The notes below the pieces were generated by a model that did no database searches, was not told the origin of the DNA, and saw only the letters and a program-made list of their open reading frames with translations. Shown here piece after piece: positions 16,057 through 25,636 of a stretch of 64,000 nucleotides of DNA. The translations under genes and the position numbers were made by a program. How positions within the stretch are numbered: the first letter of the stretch is position 1; every line of letters starts with the position of its first letter. The stretch is from Pacificoceanicola sp049803835 (lineage in GTDB: Bacteria > Pseudomonadota > Alphaproteobacteria > Rhodobacterales > Rhodobacteraceae), in assembly GCF_049803835.1 (NCBI RefSeq), contig NZ_JBNAGK010000010.1, positions 1-64,000 on the forward strand, given 5' to 3'.

Positions 16057-17246
16057 ATCACGCCGCTTTCCTTGAGGGTTTCGATGTCCTGCGCCGAAAG
16101 CCCGAGGCTTTCCCAGATTTCCCCGTTGTGCTGGCCGAGTTCCGGCGGCGGGGTGACCACGGTCGGGGCCTGCCCGTCCACCTTGAACCCGGTGGTCACC
16201 ACGTCGATGCTTCGGCCGACGCCGGGCACGTCGTCGAAGTGATGCAGGAAGCCGCGTTCCGCGACCTGCGGGGTCTTCAGAACCTCGGGCACCGAGAGCA
16301 CCGCCCCGGCGGGCACGCCGATGCGGTTCAACTCCTTGGCCCAGTCGCGCGGGTCGCGGGTCATCCGCACGGTTTCGAGGTCGGCCCGGAGCTTGTGGCG
16401 ATTGGCCTTGCGATCTTCCCGGGTTGCGTATTCGGGACGGTCGCGAAGCGCTGCAAGCCCGAGGTGATCGGTCAGCAGAACCCACTGTTCGTCCTTGTTG
16501 GCGGCGATGTTCAGCACGCCGTCCTTGCAGGCGAAGGTGCCAGAGGGCGCGCTGGTAGGGTTCTCGTTGCCGTTGGCGGAAGGCGTCACCCCGGCGATCA
16601 GGTGGTTGGACACGACCCAGCCCATGGTGGCCAGCACCGACTCGAGCATGCTGACATCGAGGAAGGTGCCGCGCGGCGCTCCATTCAGCGCGGCGGCGAT
16701 GGCAAAGGCGGCGGTCATGCCACCCACTGTATCGGCCACCGGATAGCCGACGCGCAGCGGGGCGCTGCTCTCGTCGCCAGTGATCGACATCACCCCGGAC
16801 GCGCCCTGGATGATCTGGTCATAAGCCGGACGGTGAACCCACGGCCCCTCTTGGCCGAAACCGGAAATCGCACAGTAGATCAGCGTCGGGTGATCCCGCC
16901 GAAGGGTCTCGTAGTCGAGACCCAGCCGCTTCATCACCCCGGGCCGGAAGTTCTCGACCAGCACGTCAGCGGTCGCCAGAAGCCGAAGGAAAATCGCCTT
17001 GCCCTCCGGGTGTTTGAGGTTCACGGTCACCGACTTCTTCCCGGCGTTCTGCGCGAGGAAGGACACGCCCATCCCGGCCTTGTTCAGCTCGGGGTCGGCC
17101 CCGAGTTGCCGGGCGAGATCGCCGCGTCCGGTGGCCTCTACCTTGATGACCTCCGCCCCCATATGCGCCAGTTGGTGGCAACAGAAGGGACCGGCCAGCA
17201 CGTTGGTCAGGTCGAGCACCCTGATCCCGTTCAGCGGCTGCGCCAT
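16053..17246 (-). CDS. CaiB/BaiF family CoA-transferase (class III)
   Basis: A 397-residue family III CoA-transferase. The N-terminus PLNGIRVLDLTNVLAGPF and the segments GAEVIKVEATGRGD, VNLKHPEGKAIFLRL, VENFRPGVMKRLGLDYE and AISGFGQEGPWVHRPAYDQIIQGASG are typical, the Asp in the last being the expected catalytic residue. It should move CoA from an acyl-CoA donor to a free carboxylic acid. The start MAQPLNG at 17246 has GGGAGGG upstream; two codons earlier another ATG lies too close to that site. It is coupled to the citryl-CoA-lyase-like gene and divergent from the transglutaminase locus at 17411. Confidence 0.92.
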   Translation of the reverse strand: MAQPLNGIRVLDLTNVLAGPFCCHQLAHMGAEVIKVEATGRGDLARQLGADPELNKAGMGVSFLAQNAGKKSVTVNLKHPEGKAIFLRLLATADVLVENFRPGVMKRLGLDYETLRRDHPTLIYCAISGFGQEGPWVHRPAYDQIIQGASGVMSITGDESSAPLRVGYPVADTVGGMTAAFAIAAALNGAPRGTFLDVSMLESVLATMGWVVSNHLIAGVTPSANGNENPTSAPSGTFACKDGVLNIAANKDEQWVLLTDHLGLAALRDRPEYATREDRKANRHKLRADLETVRMTRDPRDWAKELNRIGVPAGAVLSVPEVLKTPQVAERGFLHHFDDVPGVGRSIDVVTTGFKVDGQAPTVVTPPPELGQHNGEIWESLGLSAQDIETLKESGVI

Positions 17247-17410
17247 GTCCATCCCTCCCGCTCTGGTGTCCTGTCCTTTCGATACCACTGCGGGCGAAAC
17301 GGGCAACCCCCGCAATTGTGCACCAAACTTCGCCGGAAAAAGTCCGGGGGCCTTGCTGGCCTGCGTCAACCTCGCCATGCTCGGGGCAATAGGGACCAGA
17401 AGGCACGCCA

Positions 17411-20400
17411 ATGTCGATCACCGCCAGCATCTATCACCTTACCCATTACAAGTACGACCGCCCGGTGACGCTCGGCCCGCAGGTTATCCGGCTCAGACCG
17501 GCGCCGCATTCGCGCACGCGGGTCATCTCGCATTCGCTCAAGGTCTCGCCCGAGGGACATTTCGTGAACCACCAGCAGGACCCCTATGGCAACTGGCTGG
17601 CCCGCTTCGTGTTTCCGGAGCCGGTGATGGAGTTCAAGATCGAGGTGGACCTGACGGCGGATATGTCGGTCTACAACCCCTTCGACTTCTTCATCGAAGA
17701 GGAGGCGACGAAGATTCCCTTCACCTATCCGGACGATCTGAAGGACGATCTGAGCATCTACCTCGTCAAGGAGCCGGTAACGCCGCTCTTCGCGAAGTTC
17801 CTCAAGTCCATCCCGCGCGAGCCGACGCCGACGGTGGATTACCTCGTGGCGCTGAACATGCGCGTCGAGAAGGAGATCAATTACGAAATCCGCATGGAGC
17901 CGGGCGTTCAGACGCCGGAGGAGACGCTCAAGCGGGCCGCCGGGTCCTGCCGGGACAGCAGCTGGCTGCTCGTGCAGACGCTGCGCAATCTCGGCCTCGC
18001 CGCGCGGTTCGTCTCGGGCTACCTGATCCAGCTGACGCCGGACCTCAAGGCGCTGGATGGCCCGTCGGGCACCGATCACGACTTCACCGATCTGCATGCC
18101 TGGGTCGAGGTCTTCCTGCCCGGCGCGGGCTGGGTCGGTCTCGATCCGACGTCCGGGCTCTTTGCGGGCGAGAGCCACATTCCGCTGGCCGCCACGCCGC
18201 ATTACAAGAACGCCGCGCCGATTTCCGGGCTGGCGAGTGCGGCGGAGGTGGACTTCTCCTTTGACATGCAGGTGATCCGCACGGCGGAGCATCCGCGCAT
18301 TACAAAGCCGTTTTCCGAGCCGTCCTGGGAGGCGCTCAATGCGCTCGGCAAGGCGGTGGACAAACGGCTTGAAGCCGGAGACGTGCGGCTGACCATGGGC
18401 GGCGAGCCGACCTTCGTCAGCATCGACGATTTCGAGGCCGCGGAGTGGAACTCCGCCGCCGTCGGCCCGACCAAGCGCAAGCTGGCGGACAAGCTGATCC
18501 GAAAGCTGTCGGCCAGGTTCGCCAAGGGCGGCTTGCTGCATTACGGGCAGGGCAAGTGGTATCCGGGCGAAACGCTGCCGCGCTGGACCTTCTCGTTGTA
18601 CTGGCGCAAGGACGGCAAGCCGATCTGGCGTGATCCGGACCTGCTGGCGCGGGAAGACACCCATGAGGATGTCGGGCCGGAGGAAGCCGAGGCGCTGCTC
18701 AAGGCCATCGCGCGCGCCATCGAGGTGCCGGGCGAGAACGTCATGCCCGCATGGGAGGACCCGGCGGACTGGATCGTCAAGGAGGGCAACCTGCCCGCCA
18801 ACGTCAGTCCGGACAATTCCAAGCTGAAGGATGCGGAGGAACGGGCGCGTATCGCCCGTGTCTTCGAGCGCGGCCTGACCACGCCGGCGGGCTACGTGCT
18901 GCCGGTGCAGCGCTGGCAGACGAAGGCGCGGCGGACCTGGCTCTCGGAAGTCTGGAAGTTGCGGCGCGGCAAGGTCTATCTCGTCGCGGGAGACAGCCCT
19001 GTGGGCTATCGCCTGCCACTGAACTCGCTCCCCTACCTGACCGAGGTTTCCTATCCCTTCATCAATCCGCAGGACCCAACGATCCGTCGCGAGGCGTTGC
19101 CGGAGAGCTGGTTGCGCGACGAAGCAGTGTTCGAGGCCGCGGTTCCGGACCGGGAGCAGGACGTGGCCAGCCGCCGCGAGGACCCGGCAAGGCAGGCCAT
19201 CGTGCAGCAAAGCCTGATGCCCGACATCGACGGCTACGTGCGCACCGCGCTGTCGGTCGAGCCGCGTGATGGGCGGCTTTGCGTGTTCATCCCGCCGGTG
19301 GAGACGCTGGAAGACTATCTGGAGTTGGTCGAAGCGGTGGAATATGCCGCGCGGAAGACCGGGCACAAGGTGTTGATCGAGGGCTACGCTCCGCCCCACG
19401 ATCCGCGCGTCGAGGTCATCCGCGTCGCGCCCGATCCCGGCGTGCTGGAAATCAACATTCATCCGGCGTCCAGCTGGGAAGAATGCGTCGAGACCACGGA
19501 GACGGTCTACGAGGAAGCCCGGCAGAGCCGCCTTGGTGCGGACAAGTTCATGATCGACGGGCGGCACACCGGAACCGGCGGCGGCAATCACGTGGTTTTC
19601 GGCGGCTCGACCCCGGTCGACAGCCCGTTCCTGCGTCGCCCGGACCTGCTCAAGAGCCTGATCCTGTTCTGGCAGCGGCACCCGAGCCTGTCCTACCTGT
19701 TCTCCGGCACCTTCGTCGGCCCGACGTCGCAGGCGCCGCGGATCGACGAGGCGCGGCAGGATCAGCTCTACGAACTGGAAATCGCGCTGGACCAGATCTG
19801 GCCGCCGGAGCGGGGCATGGTGCCGCCGCCCTGGCTCACCGACCGGCTGCTCCGCAACGCGCTGATCGACGTGACGGGCAACACGCACCGCACGGAAATC
19901 TGCATCGACAAGCTGTATTCGCCCGACGGCCCCACCGGCCGCCTCGGCCTTGTCGAGTTCCGCGGTTTCGAAATGCCGCCGAACCCGCGCATGAGCCTTG
20001 CGCAACAAGTGCTGCTGCGGGCCATCATCCTGCGCTGCTGGGAAGACCCGATCAGCACGCCGCTGACCCGCTGGGGCACGGCATTGCATGACCGTTTCAT
20101 GCTGCCCGCCTTCATCTGGGAGGATTTCCTTGAGGTGCTGACGGACCTGCGCGCGCACGATCTGCCGCTGGAAGCGGACTGGTTCAAGGCGCAGGCGGAG
20201 TTCCGGTTCCCGTTCTGCGGCGAGGTCACCTACGAGGGTACGACGCTGGAAATCCGGCAAGCGCTGGAGCCGTGGCACGTCATGGGCGAGACTGGCGCCA
20301 TCGGCGGCACCGTGCGCTATACCGACAGTTCGGTGGAGCGGCTGCAGGTCAAGCTGGAAACCGCCGCGCCCGACCGGTACATCGTCACCGCCAATGGCCG

Positions 20401-20755
20401 CCGCGTGCCGCTGCACAAGACGGCAACGACGGGCGAGCGCGTTGGTGCGGTGCGTTACAAGGCGTGGAAACCGCCGATGTCGCTGCATCCGGTGCTGGAG
20501 GTCGACGCGCCGCTGACCTTCGACATCTATGATACCTGGACCGGGCACAGCATCGGCGGTTGCCGCTATCACGTGGCGCATCCGGGCGGGCGGAGCTTCG
20601 ACACCTTCCCGGTCAATGGCAACGAGGCCGAGGCGCGCCGCCTGAGCCGGTTCGAGGCGCTGGGGCATACGCCCGGCGCCTACCTGCCCCCGCGCGAGAC
20701 ACCGCATCCGGAGTTCCCGATGACGCTCGATCTCAGACGGCGTCCGGGGCTTTGA
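17411..20755 (+). CDS. Transglutaminase-like/DUF2126 putative amidoligase fusion
   Basis: A 1114-residue cytoplasmic-looking fusion. Residues 1-290 form a transglutaminase-like unit with a bacterial N-terminal domain and a papain-like triad C180 (GSCRDSSW), H229 (LHAWVEV) and D245 (LDPTSG). The rest matches the DUF2126 type predicted amidoligase, with conserved stretches such as TMGGEPTFVS, HYGQGKWYPGE, FMIDGRHTGTGGGNHVV and FRGFEMPPNPRMSLAQQ. Comparative-genomic work links this domain set to peptide or small-molecule amide ligation, but no substrate is established to my knowledge. It is the first of three genes with the ATP-grasp/alpha-E protein (3 bases later) and a second transglutaminase. 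No signal peptide is seen. Confidence 0.9.
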   Translation: MSITASIYHLTHYKYDRPVTLGPQVIRLRPAPHSRTRVISHSLKVSPEGHFVNHQQDPYGNWLARFVFPEPVMEFKIEVDLTADMSVYNPFDFFIEEEATKIPFTYPDDLKDDLSIYLVKEPVTPLFAKFLKSIPREPTPTVDYLVALNMRVEKEINYEIRMEPGVQTPEETLKRAAGSCRDSSWLLVQTLRNLGLAARFVSGYLIQLTPDLKALDGPSGTDHDFTDLHAWVEVFLPGAGWVGLDPTSGLFAGESHIPLAATPHYKNAAPISGLASAAEVDFSFDMQVIRTAEHPRITKPFSEPSWEALNALGKAVDKRLEAGDVRLTMGGEPTFVSIDDFEAAEWNSAAVGPTKRKLADKLIRKLSARFAKGGLLHYGQGKWYPGETLPRWTFSLYWRKDGKPIWRDPDLLAREDTHEDVGPEEAEALLKAIARAIEVPGENVMPAWEDPADWIVKEGNLPANVSPDNSKLKDAEERARIARVFERGLTTPAGYVLPVQRWQTKARRTWLSEVWKLRRGKVYLVAGDSPVGYRLPLNSLPYLTEVSYPFINPQDPTIRREALPESWLRDEAVFEAAVPDREQDVASRREDPARQAIVQQSLMPDIDGYVRTALSVEPRDGRLCVFIPPVETLEDYLELVEAVEYAARKTGHKVLIEGYAPPHDPRVEVIRVAPDPGVLEINIHPASSWEECVETTETVYEEARQSRLGADKFMIDGRHTGTGGGNHVVFGGSTPVDSPFLRRPDLLKSLILFWQRHPSLSYLFSGTFVGPTSQAPRIDEARQDQLYELEIALDQIWPPERGMVPPPWLTDRLLRNALIDVTGNTHRTEICIDKLYSPDGPTGRLGLVEFRGFEMPPNPRMSLAQQVLLRAIILRCWEDPISTPLTRWGTALHDRFMLPAFIWEDFLEVLTDLRAHDLPLEADWFKAQAEFRFPFCGEVTYEGTTLEIRQALEPWHVMGETGAIGGTVRYTDSSVERLQVKLETAAPDRYIVTANGRRVPLHKTATTGERVGAVRYKAWKPPMSLHPVLEVDAPLTFDIYDTWTGHSIGGCRYHVAHPGGRSFDTFPVNGNEAEARRLSRFEALGHTPGAYLPPRETPHPEFPMTLDLRRRPGL

Positions 20756-20758
20756 CCG

Positions 20759-23155
20759 ATGGGGACGCCGGAACGGGACACCCCGTCCATGCTGCTCAAG
20801 CCGTACAAGCGGCGGATGGGCACATCGGACGAGATGCTGGACGCGGCGGGCCGTGTCCGGCCCGCCTGGCAGTCGTTCATCCAGCACATTTCCGGCTTGA
20901 CCGCGCAGCAGCTTGAAAAACGGTTCGCCCGGGGCGACCAGTACCTGCGCGACGCGGGCATCCTGTTCCGGCAATACGACGACGCCCTGTCGTCGGAGCG
21001 GGAATGGCCGCTTAGCCATATTCCGGTGCTGCTGGACCAACAGGAGTTTCAGGAGATTTCGGCCGGCCTCGTGGAGCGGGCGGAGTTGCTCGAACATGTG
21101 GTGCGCGATGTCTACGGGGCCAACACGCTGGTCGCGTCCGGGCAACTCCCCGCGGCCATTCTCGCGCAGAACCCGGCCTGGCTGCGTCCCATGGTCGGGG
21201 TGCATCCGCGGGATGTGAATTACCTCAACTTCCTGTCCTTCGAGCTAGGCCGGGGCCCGGACGGTAAATGGTGGGTCATCAGCGACCTGATCGAGGCACC
21301 CTCCACCGCCGGCTTCGCCATCGAGAACCGCGTGGCGATGGGGCGGGTGTTTCCCAACTACTTCAGCCGCTCGAACATTCACCGGCTCGCCGGGTTCTTC
21401 CAGTCGTTCCAGCGCAACCTGTTCCGGATGCGCGGCAAGGGCGAGGGCGAGATCGCGGTGCTGACCCCGGGTCCGATGCACCAGAACTATGCGGAGCACG
21501 CCTACATCGCCCGCTATCTCGGCCTGCTGCTGCTGGAGGGCGAGGACCTGATCGTGCAGAACGGCAAGGCCTTCGTGCGCACGGTGGACGGGCCGAAACC
21601 GATCAGCCTGCTGTGGAACCGGGTGCCGAGCGGCATGGTCGACCCGCTGGAACTCGACCACCGTTCGCTGATCGGCACGCCCGGACTGCTCGACGCGCTG
21701 CGTGGCCAGCGGCTGAAGACGCTGAACGCCATCGGGGCCGGGGTGCTGGAGACGCGAGCGCTGATGGCTTTCCTGCCGCAGATCGCCCGCCAGACGCTCG
21801 GCACCGAGCTGAAGATCCCGAACATCGCCACCTGGTGGTGCGGCACCCCGGCGGAGCGCGAGCATGTCATCGACAACAGCGCGCGGATGATGGTCGGTTC
21901 GGCGTTTTCCGTCACGCCGTTGATGTCGGACCAGGAGACCACGCTGCTGGCCTCCGATCTCGACAGCGTGCAGGCCAGGAACATCACGGAGCTGCTGCGC
22001 ACCCGGGGGCGCGAGCTGGTGGGGCAGGAGGCCATTACGCTCAGCACGACCCCGACATGGGAAGACGGTGCTCTGGTGCCGCGCCCGGTCTGTATCCGCA
22101 TCTTCCTTGGTCGCACCGGGGATGGGTGGGAGGTCATGCCGGGCGGCTATGCCCGGATCAGCGCGGGGCACGATACCAAGGCGTTCGCCATGCAGCGGGG
22201 CGGCATGGTGGCGGATGTCTGGGTGGTATCCGACGCGCCGGTGCAGAAACCGAGCCTGCTCGACAGCACGCCGCAACCGTCGGACCGCATCGCGGAGACC
22301 GCGACCCTGCCCAGCCGGGCGGCGGAGAACCTGTTCTGGCTTGGGCGCTACGTCGAGCGGGCGGAACTGAACCTGCGGCTGGTGCGGGGCTATTTCGCGC
22401 GGATCAGCGATGGCGTGCCGCCGGCGTCCTGGTTTCCGTCCTACCAGCGGGAAAAGCTGATGGCCGGGGTCGGTCCGGAGTTCGAAGCGATTGCCAACTG
22501 GTGCCGCGCCCCGCTCCGGCAGGCGCTGCTGGCCGCCTCCAAGGTCGGCGACCGGTTTTCGCCCGACGGCATGATGGCGCTGCGCACGCTGGTTGCGGAC
22601 GCGCAGAATCTGGAGGCCAACGCCTCGCTGACCGAGGAGATCCCACGCGAGATCAGCGCTTTGCTGCGGCAGGTCTCCGGGTTCGCGGGTCTCGTGCACG
22701 AGAACATGTACCGCACGGACGGCTGGCGCTTCCTCAGCCTCGGCATTTCACTCGAGCGGGCCTCTAACATGTGTCAGGTGATGGCCCACCTGACCGCCCG
22801 CGACGCGCCGGATGGCAGTCTCGACCTTGCGCTGGAGATCGGCGACAGCGTGATCGCGCATCGCTCGCGCTTTTCGATTCTCGCCAACCGGCTGTCGGTG
22901 CTCGACATCCTCGGCATCGACGACCAGAACCCCCGGTCGATCCGCTACCACGTCGCCCGCGCCCGCAGCCACATCGAGGATCTGCCGGGGCACGGGCGGA
23001 CGCATGTCCTGACCGAGGTGTCCCGGCAGGCGCTGACGCTGGAAACCTTCCTTGCGGTCCATCGGGTGGAGGATCTGACGCCGAAGGTCCTGCTGCGGTT
23101 GCGCAAGGACATCTGGACTCTTTCCGACGCCGTCAGCGCGGCGCATCTGGTCTAG
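20759..23155 (+). CDS. Circularly permuted ATP-grasp/alpha-E domain fusion protein
   Basis: A 798-residue two-part protein. The N-terminal half (about 30-480) matches circularly permuted ATP-grasp proteins, with YGANTLVASGQLP, NYLSFELGRGPDGKWWV-type spacing, LTPGPMHQNYAEHAYIAR and GAGVLETRALMAFLP. The C-terminal half (about 510-790) is an alpha-E helical domain with the hallmark ENLFWLGRYVERAELNLRL and the later SLERASNMCQVM repeat-like segment. These two units are often separate genes and are fused here. The role is predicted peptide or amino-acid ligation together with the adjoining amidoligase and transglutaminases. It begins 3 bases after the previous stop and ends 2 bases before the next start. 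Confidence 0.9.
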   Translation: MGTPERDTPSMLLKPYKRRMGTSDEMLDAAGRVRPAWQSFIQHISGLTAQQLEKRFARGDQYLRDAGILFRQYDDALSSEREWPLSHIPVLLDQQEFQEISAGLVERAELLEHVVRDVYGANTLVASGQLPAAILAQNPAWLRPMVGVHPRDVNYLNFLSFELGRGPDGKWWVISDLIEAPSTAGFAIENRVAMGRVFPNYFSRSNIHRLAGFFQSFQRNLFRMRGKGEGEIAVLTPGPMHQNYAEHAYIARYLGLLLLEGEDLIVQNGKAFVRTVDGPKPISLLWNRVPSGMVDPLELDHRSLIGTPGLLDALRGQRLKTLNAIGAGVLETRALMAFLPQIARQTLGTELKIPNIATWWCGTPAEREHVIDNSARMMVGSAFSVTPLMSDQETTLLASDLDSVQARNITELLRTRGRELVGQEAITLSTTPTWEDGALVPRPVCIRIFLGRTGDGWEVMPGGYARISAGHDTKAFAMQRGGMVADVWVVSDAPVQKPSLLDSTPQPSDRIAETATLPSRAAENLFWLGRYVERAELNLRLVRGYFARISDGVPPASWFPSYQREKLMAGVGPEFEAIANWCRAPLRQALLAASKVGDRFSPDGMMALRTLVADAQNLEANASLTEEIPREISALLRQVSGFAGLVHENMYRTDGWRFLSLGISLERASNMCQVMAHLTARDAPDGSLDLALEIGDSVIAHRSRFSILANRLSVLDILGIDDQNPRSIRYHVARARSHIEDLPGHGRTHVLTEVSRQALTLETFLAVHRVEDLTPKVLLRLRKDIWTLSDAVSAAHLV

Positions 23156-23157
23156 CC

Positions 23158-24057
23158 ATGCTGTATGACATCCGTCTGAAGATCACCCACAGGTACGATC
23201 ACCCGGCCGGCAACAGCCGCCACCTGCTGCGCGTCATGCCGAAATCGATCCCGGGTCGGCAGCGTGTGCTGGCGGTCCTGCTGGAGATCACGCCGCATCC
23301 GGACGAGCGCAGCGACAGTCTCGATTTCTTCGGCAATGCGGTGACCGCGGTCTCGCATCTCGAGCCGCATGACGAGATGGTGCTGAGCATGTCCTGCCGC
23401 GTTGATGTAGCGGCGACACAGGCGTTGCTGGACGTGTCCGCCGCGGTGGAGGCCCTCCCCGCGCAGATCGCCGAGTTGCGTGACGTCTCCCCCGCCTCGC
23501 CGGTGCATTTCCTCGGGCCGTCGCCTCGCCTGACGGCAAACTCCGAGATCGCGGATTTTGCCGCGCAGGTGGTTTCCCAGTCGGAGAGCACCGTCAGAGC
23601 CGTCATGCGGATCGGCGAGGCGCTTCATGCGCGTATGACCTTCGATCCCCGGGCGACTACAGTGGACACGGACGCCCGCGATGCCTTCCGCCAGTCGCGC
23701 GGTGTGTGCCAGGACTACACGCACATCATGATCCTCGCGTTGCGCGCTCATGGTATTCCGGCGGGCTACGTCAGCGGCTTCCTGCGGACCATCCCGCCGC
23801 CCGGACAGGAACGGCTCGAGGGCGCGGATGCCATGCACGCCTGGGTGCGGGCTTGGTGCGGGCAGGAGCAGGGCTGGATCGAGTACGACCCAACCAACGC
23901 GACGCTGGTCGGCAGCGATCACATCGTGCTCGGCTACGGCCGCGACTATGCCGACATCAGCCCGGTGGTCGGGCACCTGCGGCTCTCCGGCGGGTCCGCC
24001 AATGCGCAGGCGGTCGACGTGGTGCCGGTGGGCTACAGCGTCGCGCCGCCGGTCTGA
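23158..24057 (+). CDS. Transglutaminase-like cysteine protease family protein
   Basis: A 299-residue transglutaminase-like protein with the bacterial N-terminal beta domain (residues 1-110) and a catalytic core with C184 (RGVCQDYTHIM), H227 (AMHAWVRAW) and D244 (EYDPTNATL). These cytosolic proteins are usually predicted to be peptidases or amide-bond hydrolases rather than cross-linkers. As third gene of the amidoligase/ATP-grasp set it may remove or trim what those ligases attach. The ATG at 23158 follows the previous TAG by 2 bases. The convergent epimerase gene ends 4 bases beyond its stop, so no room is left for a separate terminator. Confidence 0.9.
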   Translation: MLYDIRLKITHRYDHPAGNSRHLLRVMPKSIPGRQRVLAVLLEITPHPDERSDSLDFFGNAVTAVSHLEPHDEMVLSMSCRVDVAATQALLDVSAAVEALPAQIAELRDVSPASPVHFLGPSPRLTANSEIADFAAQVVSQSESTVRAVMRIGEALHARMTFDPRATTVDTDARDAFRQSRGVCQDYTHIMILALRAHGIPAGYVSGFLRTIPPPGQERLEGADAMHAWVRAWCGQEQGWIEYDPTNATLVGSDHIVLGYGRDYADISPVVGHLRLSGGSANAQAVDVVPVGYSVAPPV

Positions 24058-24060
24058 CGG

Positions 24061-25293
24061 TCAGCCGTTCAGCGTCGGCAGGCTCTGCGTCAGGCGGGAC
24101 AGGCCCGTGCACAGCGGGAAAAGGTCGGCCTGCAGCGCGTGGTAGATGTCCGGCTTGCCGAGGAACTGCCGCCCGGTGGGCGTGCCGTCCTCGTCCAGCT
24201 CCGGGAACCAGCCACCCTGGGCGTGGTCGATGAAATGCGCATCGGCGAATTGCCACAGACGGCGATACCAAGCCTCGTCCTCGGGCCGCGGGTCCAGCTT
24301 GATCAGCGCGGCAAGCACCCCGATCGCCTCCGTCACCGGCCACCAATAGCGGTCCCGGATCGCCGGTTTGCCATCCCAGCCCAGCGTGTAGACCAGCCCG
24401 CCATCGCTGCGCCAGGCGTCCTCCAGCGCCCGGTAGGCCACGGCGCGTGCAGTCTCCGGTGCCCCGGGGCCGGGCCGTCCGGCCAGGTCCCAGTGCTGCA
24501 GAAGCAGGCGGGCGAGTTCGAAGGAATGCCCGGGCGTGGTGCCCGCCGGGCGGAACATCGGGTTCTCCGAGTAATCCCGGTCCACGGTCCAATCGGCGTG
24601 GTAGTGCTCGGGGAGCCGGTGCGCGTAGTCCGGTGCCATGCGGCCGAGGAAGAACTCGAGGATGCGGCCGGCCTTGTTCAGGTAGCTCTCGCGCCCTGTC
24701 GCCTCGAAGGCGGTCAGAAGCGCCTCCACCCCGTGCATGTTGGCGTTCATGCCGCGATAGGTGGAGAACGGTGTCCAGTCGCGGTTCCACTCGTCGGCGA
24801 ACAGGCCTGGACCCTCTTCCCAGAAATGCCGGTCCAGAATGGCGGTGGCGTCGTCGATCAGCGCGTCGGCGTCCGGATGACCGGCCAGCTTGGCGCTGGA
24901 CCCTGCCAGCAGGACAAAGACGTGACCGTAGGCGAGTTTGCGGCCATCGTGGACCGCGTCCCCGTCGAGCGCCCAGAGATAGCCGCCGTGGAGACTGTCG
25001 CGGTGATGGCTGGCCAGGTAGGCGAGCCCCTGGTCTACCATCTCGGCCGATCCCGGCGCGCCGCAGATATGCCCTAGAGCGTAGGAGTGCACCAGCCGCG
25101 TCGTCGTGTGCAATTCCTGCACCGTGTCGGGCAGGGGAACGCCGTTGAAGTCCAGCGTGTGGAAACCGGGACGATCACCGAGACTGGCGCGGAAGAAGGC
25201 GAACTGGTCGCGGGCGTCCTGCATCAGGCGGGCTCGGTGGGTGGCGTCCCGGAGCCAGATGTCTGCGGTCTCGTCGGCTAATGGCTCCGGCAT
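24061..25293 (-). CDS. AGE-family sugar isomerase/epimerase (N-acylglucosamine 2-epimerase-like)
   Basis: A 410-residue (alpha/alpha)6-barrel protein of the N-acylglucosamine 2-epimerase/mannose isomerase (YihS-like) family. Conserved pieces include TTRLVHSYALG, HGGYLWALDGD, GMNANMHGVEALLTAFEATG, PGHSFELARLLLQ, WDGKPAIRDRYWWPVTEAIG and FIDHAQGGWFPELDEDG, with histidines at the usual catalytic positions. It probably interconverts free hexoses such as mannose and fructose or glucose; the exact sugar cannot be assigned. ATG 25293 with GGGGAGAACGCC upstream was chosen; a longer in-frame reading to 25596 has no family match. It converges on the transglutaminase gene. Confidence 0.88.
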   Translation of the reverse strand: MPEPLADETADIWLRDATHRARLMQDARDQFAFFRASLGDRPGFHTLDFNGVPLPDTVQELHTTTRLVHSYALGHICGAPGSAEMVDQGLAYLASHHRDSLHGGYLWALDGDAVHDGRKLAYGHVFVLLAGSSAKLAGHPDADALIDDATAILDRHFWEEGPGLFADEWNRDWTPFSTYRGMNANMHGVEALLTAFEATGRESYLNKAGRILEFFLGRMAPDYAHRLPEHYHADWTVDRDYSENPMFRPAGTTPGHSFELARLLLQHWDLAGRPGPGAPETARAVAYRALEDAWRSDGGLVYTLGWDGKPAIRDRYWWPVTEAIGVLAALIKLDPRPEDEAWYRRLWQFADAHFIDHAQGGWFPELDEDGTPTGRQFLGKPDIYHALQADLFPLCTGLSRLTQSLPTLNG

Positions 25294-25636
25294 GGCGTTC
25301 TCCCCTTGTCCCTGGCGAGACTGACCGACTTTCCGGGCGACCTCAAGCGGTTGCGTCGACGTCGCCCGGGCCTGTGCCACCGGGCGGATCGGCCCGCGTG
25401 CGGCAGGCGCCCGGCACCCGGTGCGGCGGCGGAAATCCTCCGAAGGTACGCAGGACATGAGCGCCGGGCCGCCGCTTTCAATCGGCGCGAGCGCTATCGC
25501 GCTTGAATTGAGCGACGCGCTGCCGATTTCTGCAATGCAGACAAGCAAATAAACGCGAGCGTGTTTCGTGTGGCCTTGATTTCCGCGATGCAGCAAGACA
25601 GATTGCTCAGCTATGTCAGGAAGTTGAGGCTGCCTC
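25294..25636. other. Intergenic region between the epimerase and opgG
   Basis: This 343-base gap holds the divergent upstream regions of both genes. A small hairpin (GCGCGA 25485-25490 with TCGCGC 25497-25502) is visible. The last 120 bases are A/T-richer and should carry the opg promoter, but no convincing -35/-10 pair was found. Confidence 0.5.

Noticed and set aside
15250..16485. A 411-residue citrate synthase using the full open frame
   Set aside because: The extra N-terminus is the CoA-transferase gene read out of frame. Homology and the ATGA junction place the start at 16056, giving a short lyase-like protein, not TCA citrate synthase.
17366..21205. A 1279-codon open frame on the minus strand
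   Set aside because: It is antisense to the transglutaminase/amidoligase gene, is rich in Arg/His/Gln as expected of a GC-rich shadow frame, and shows no domain. The plus-strand protein has clear motifs.
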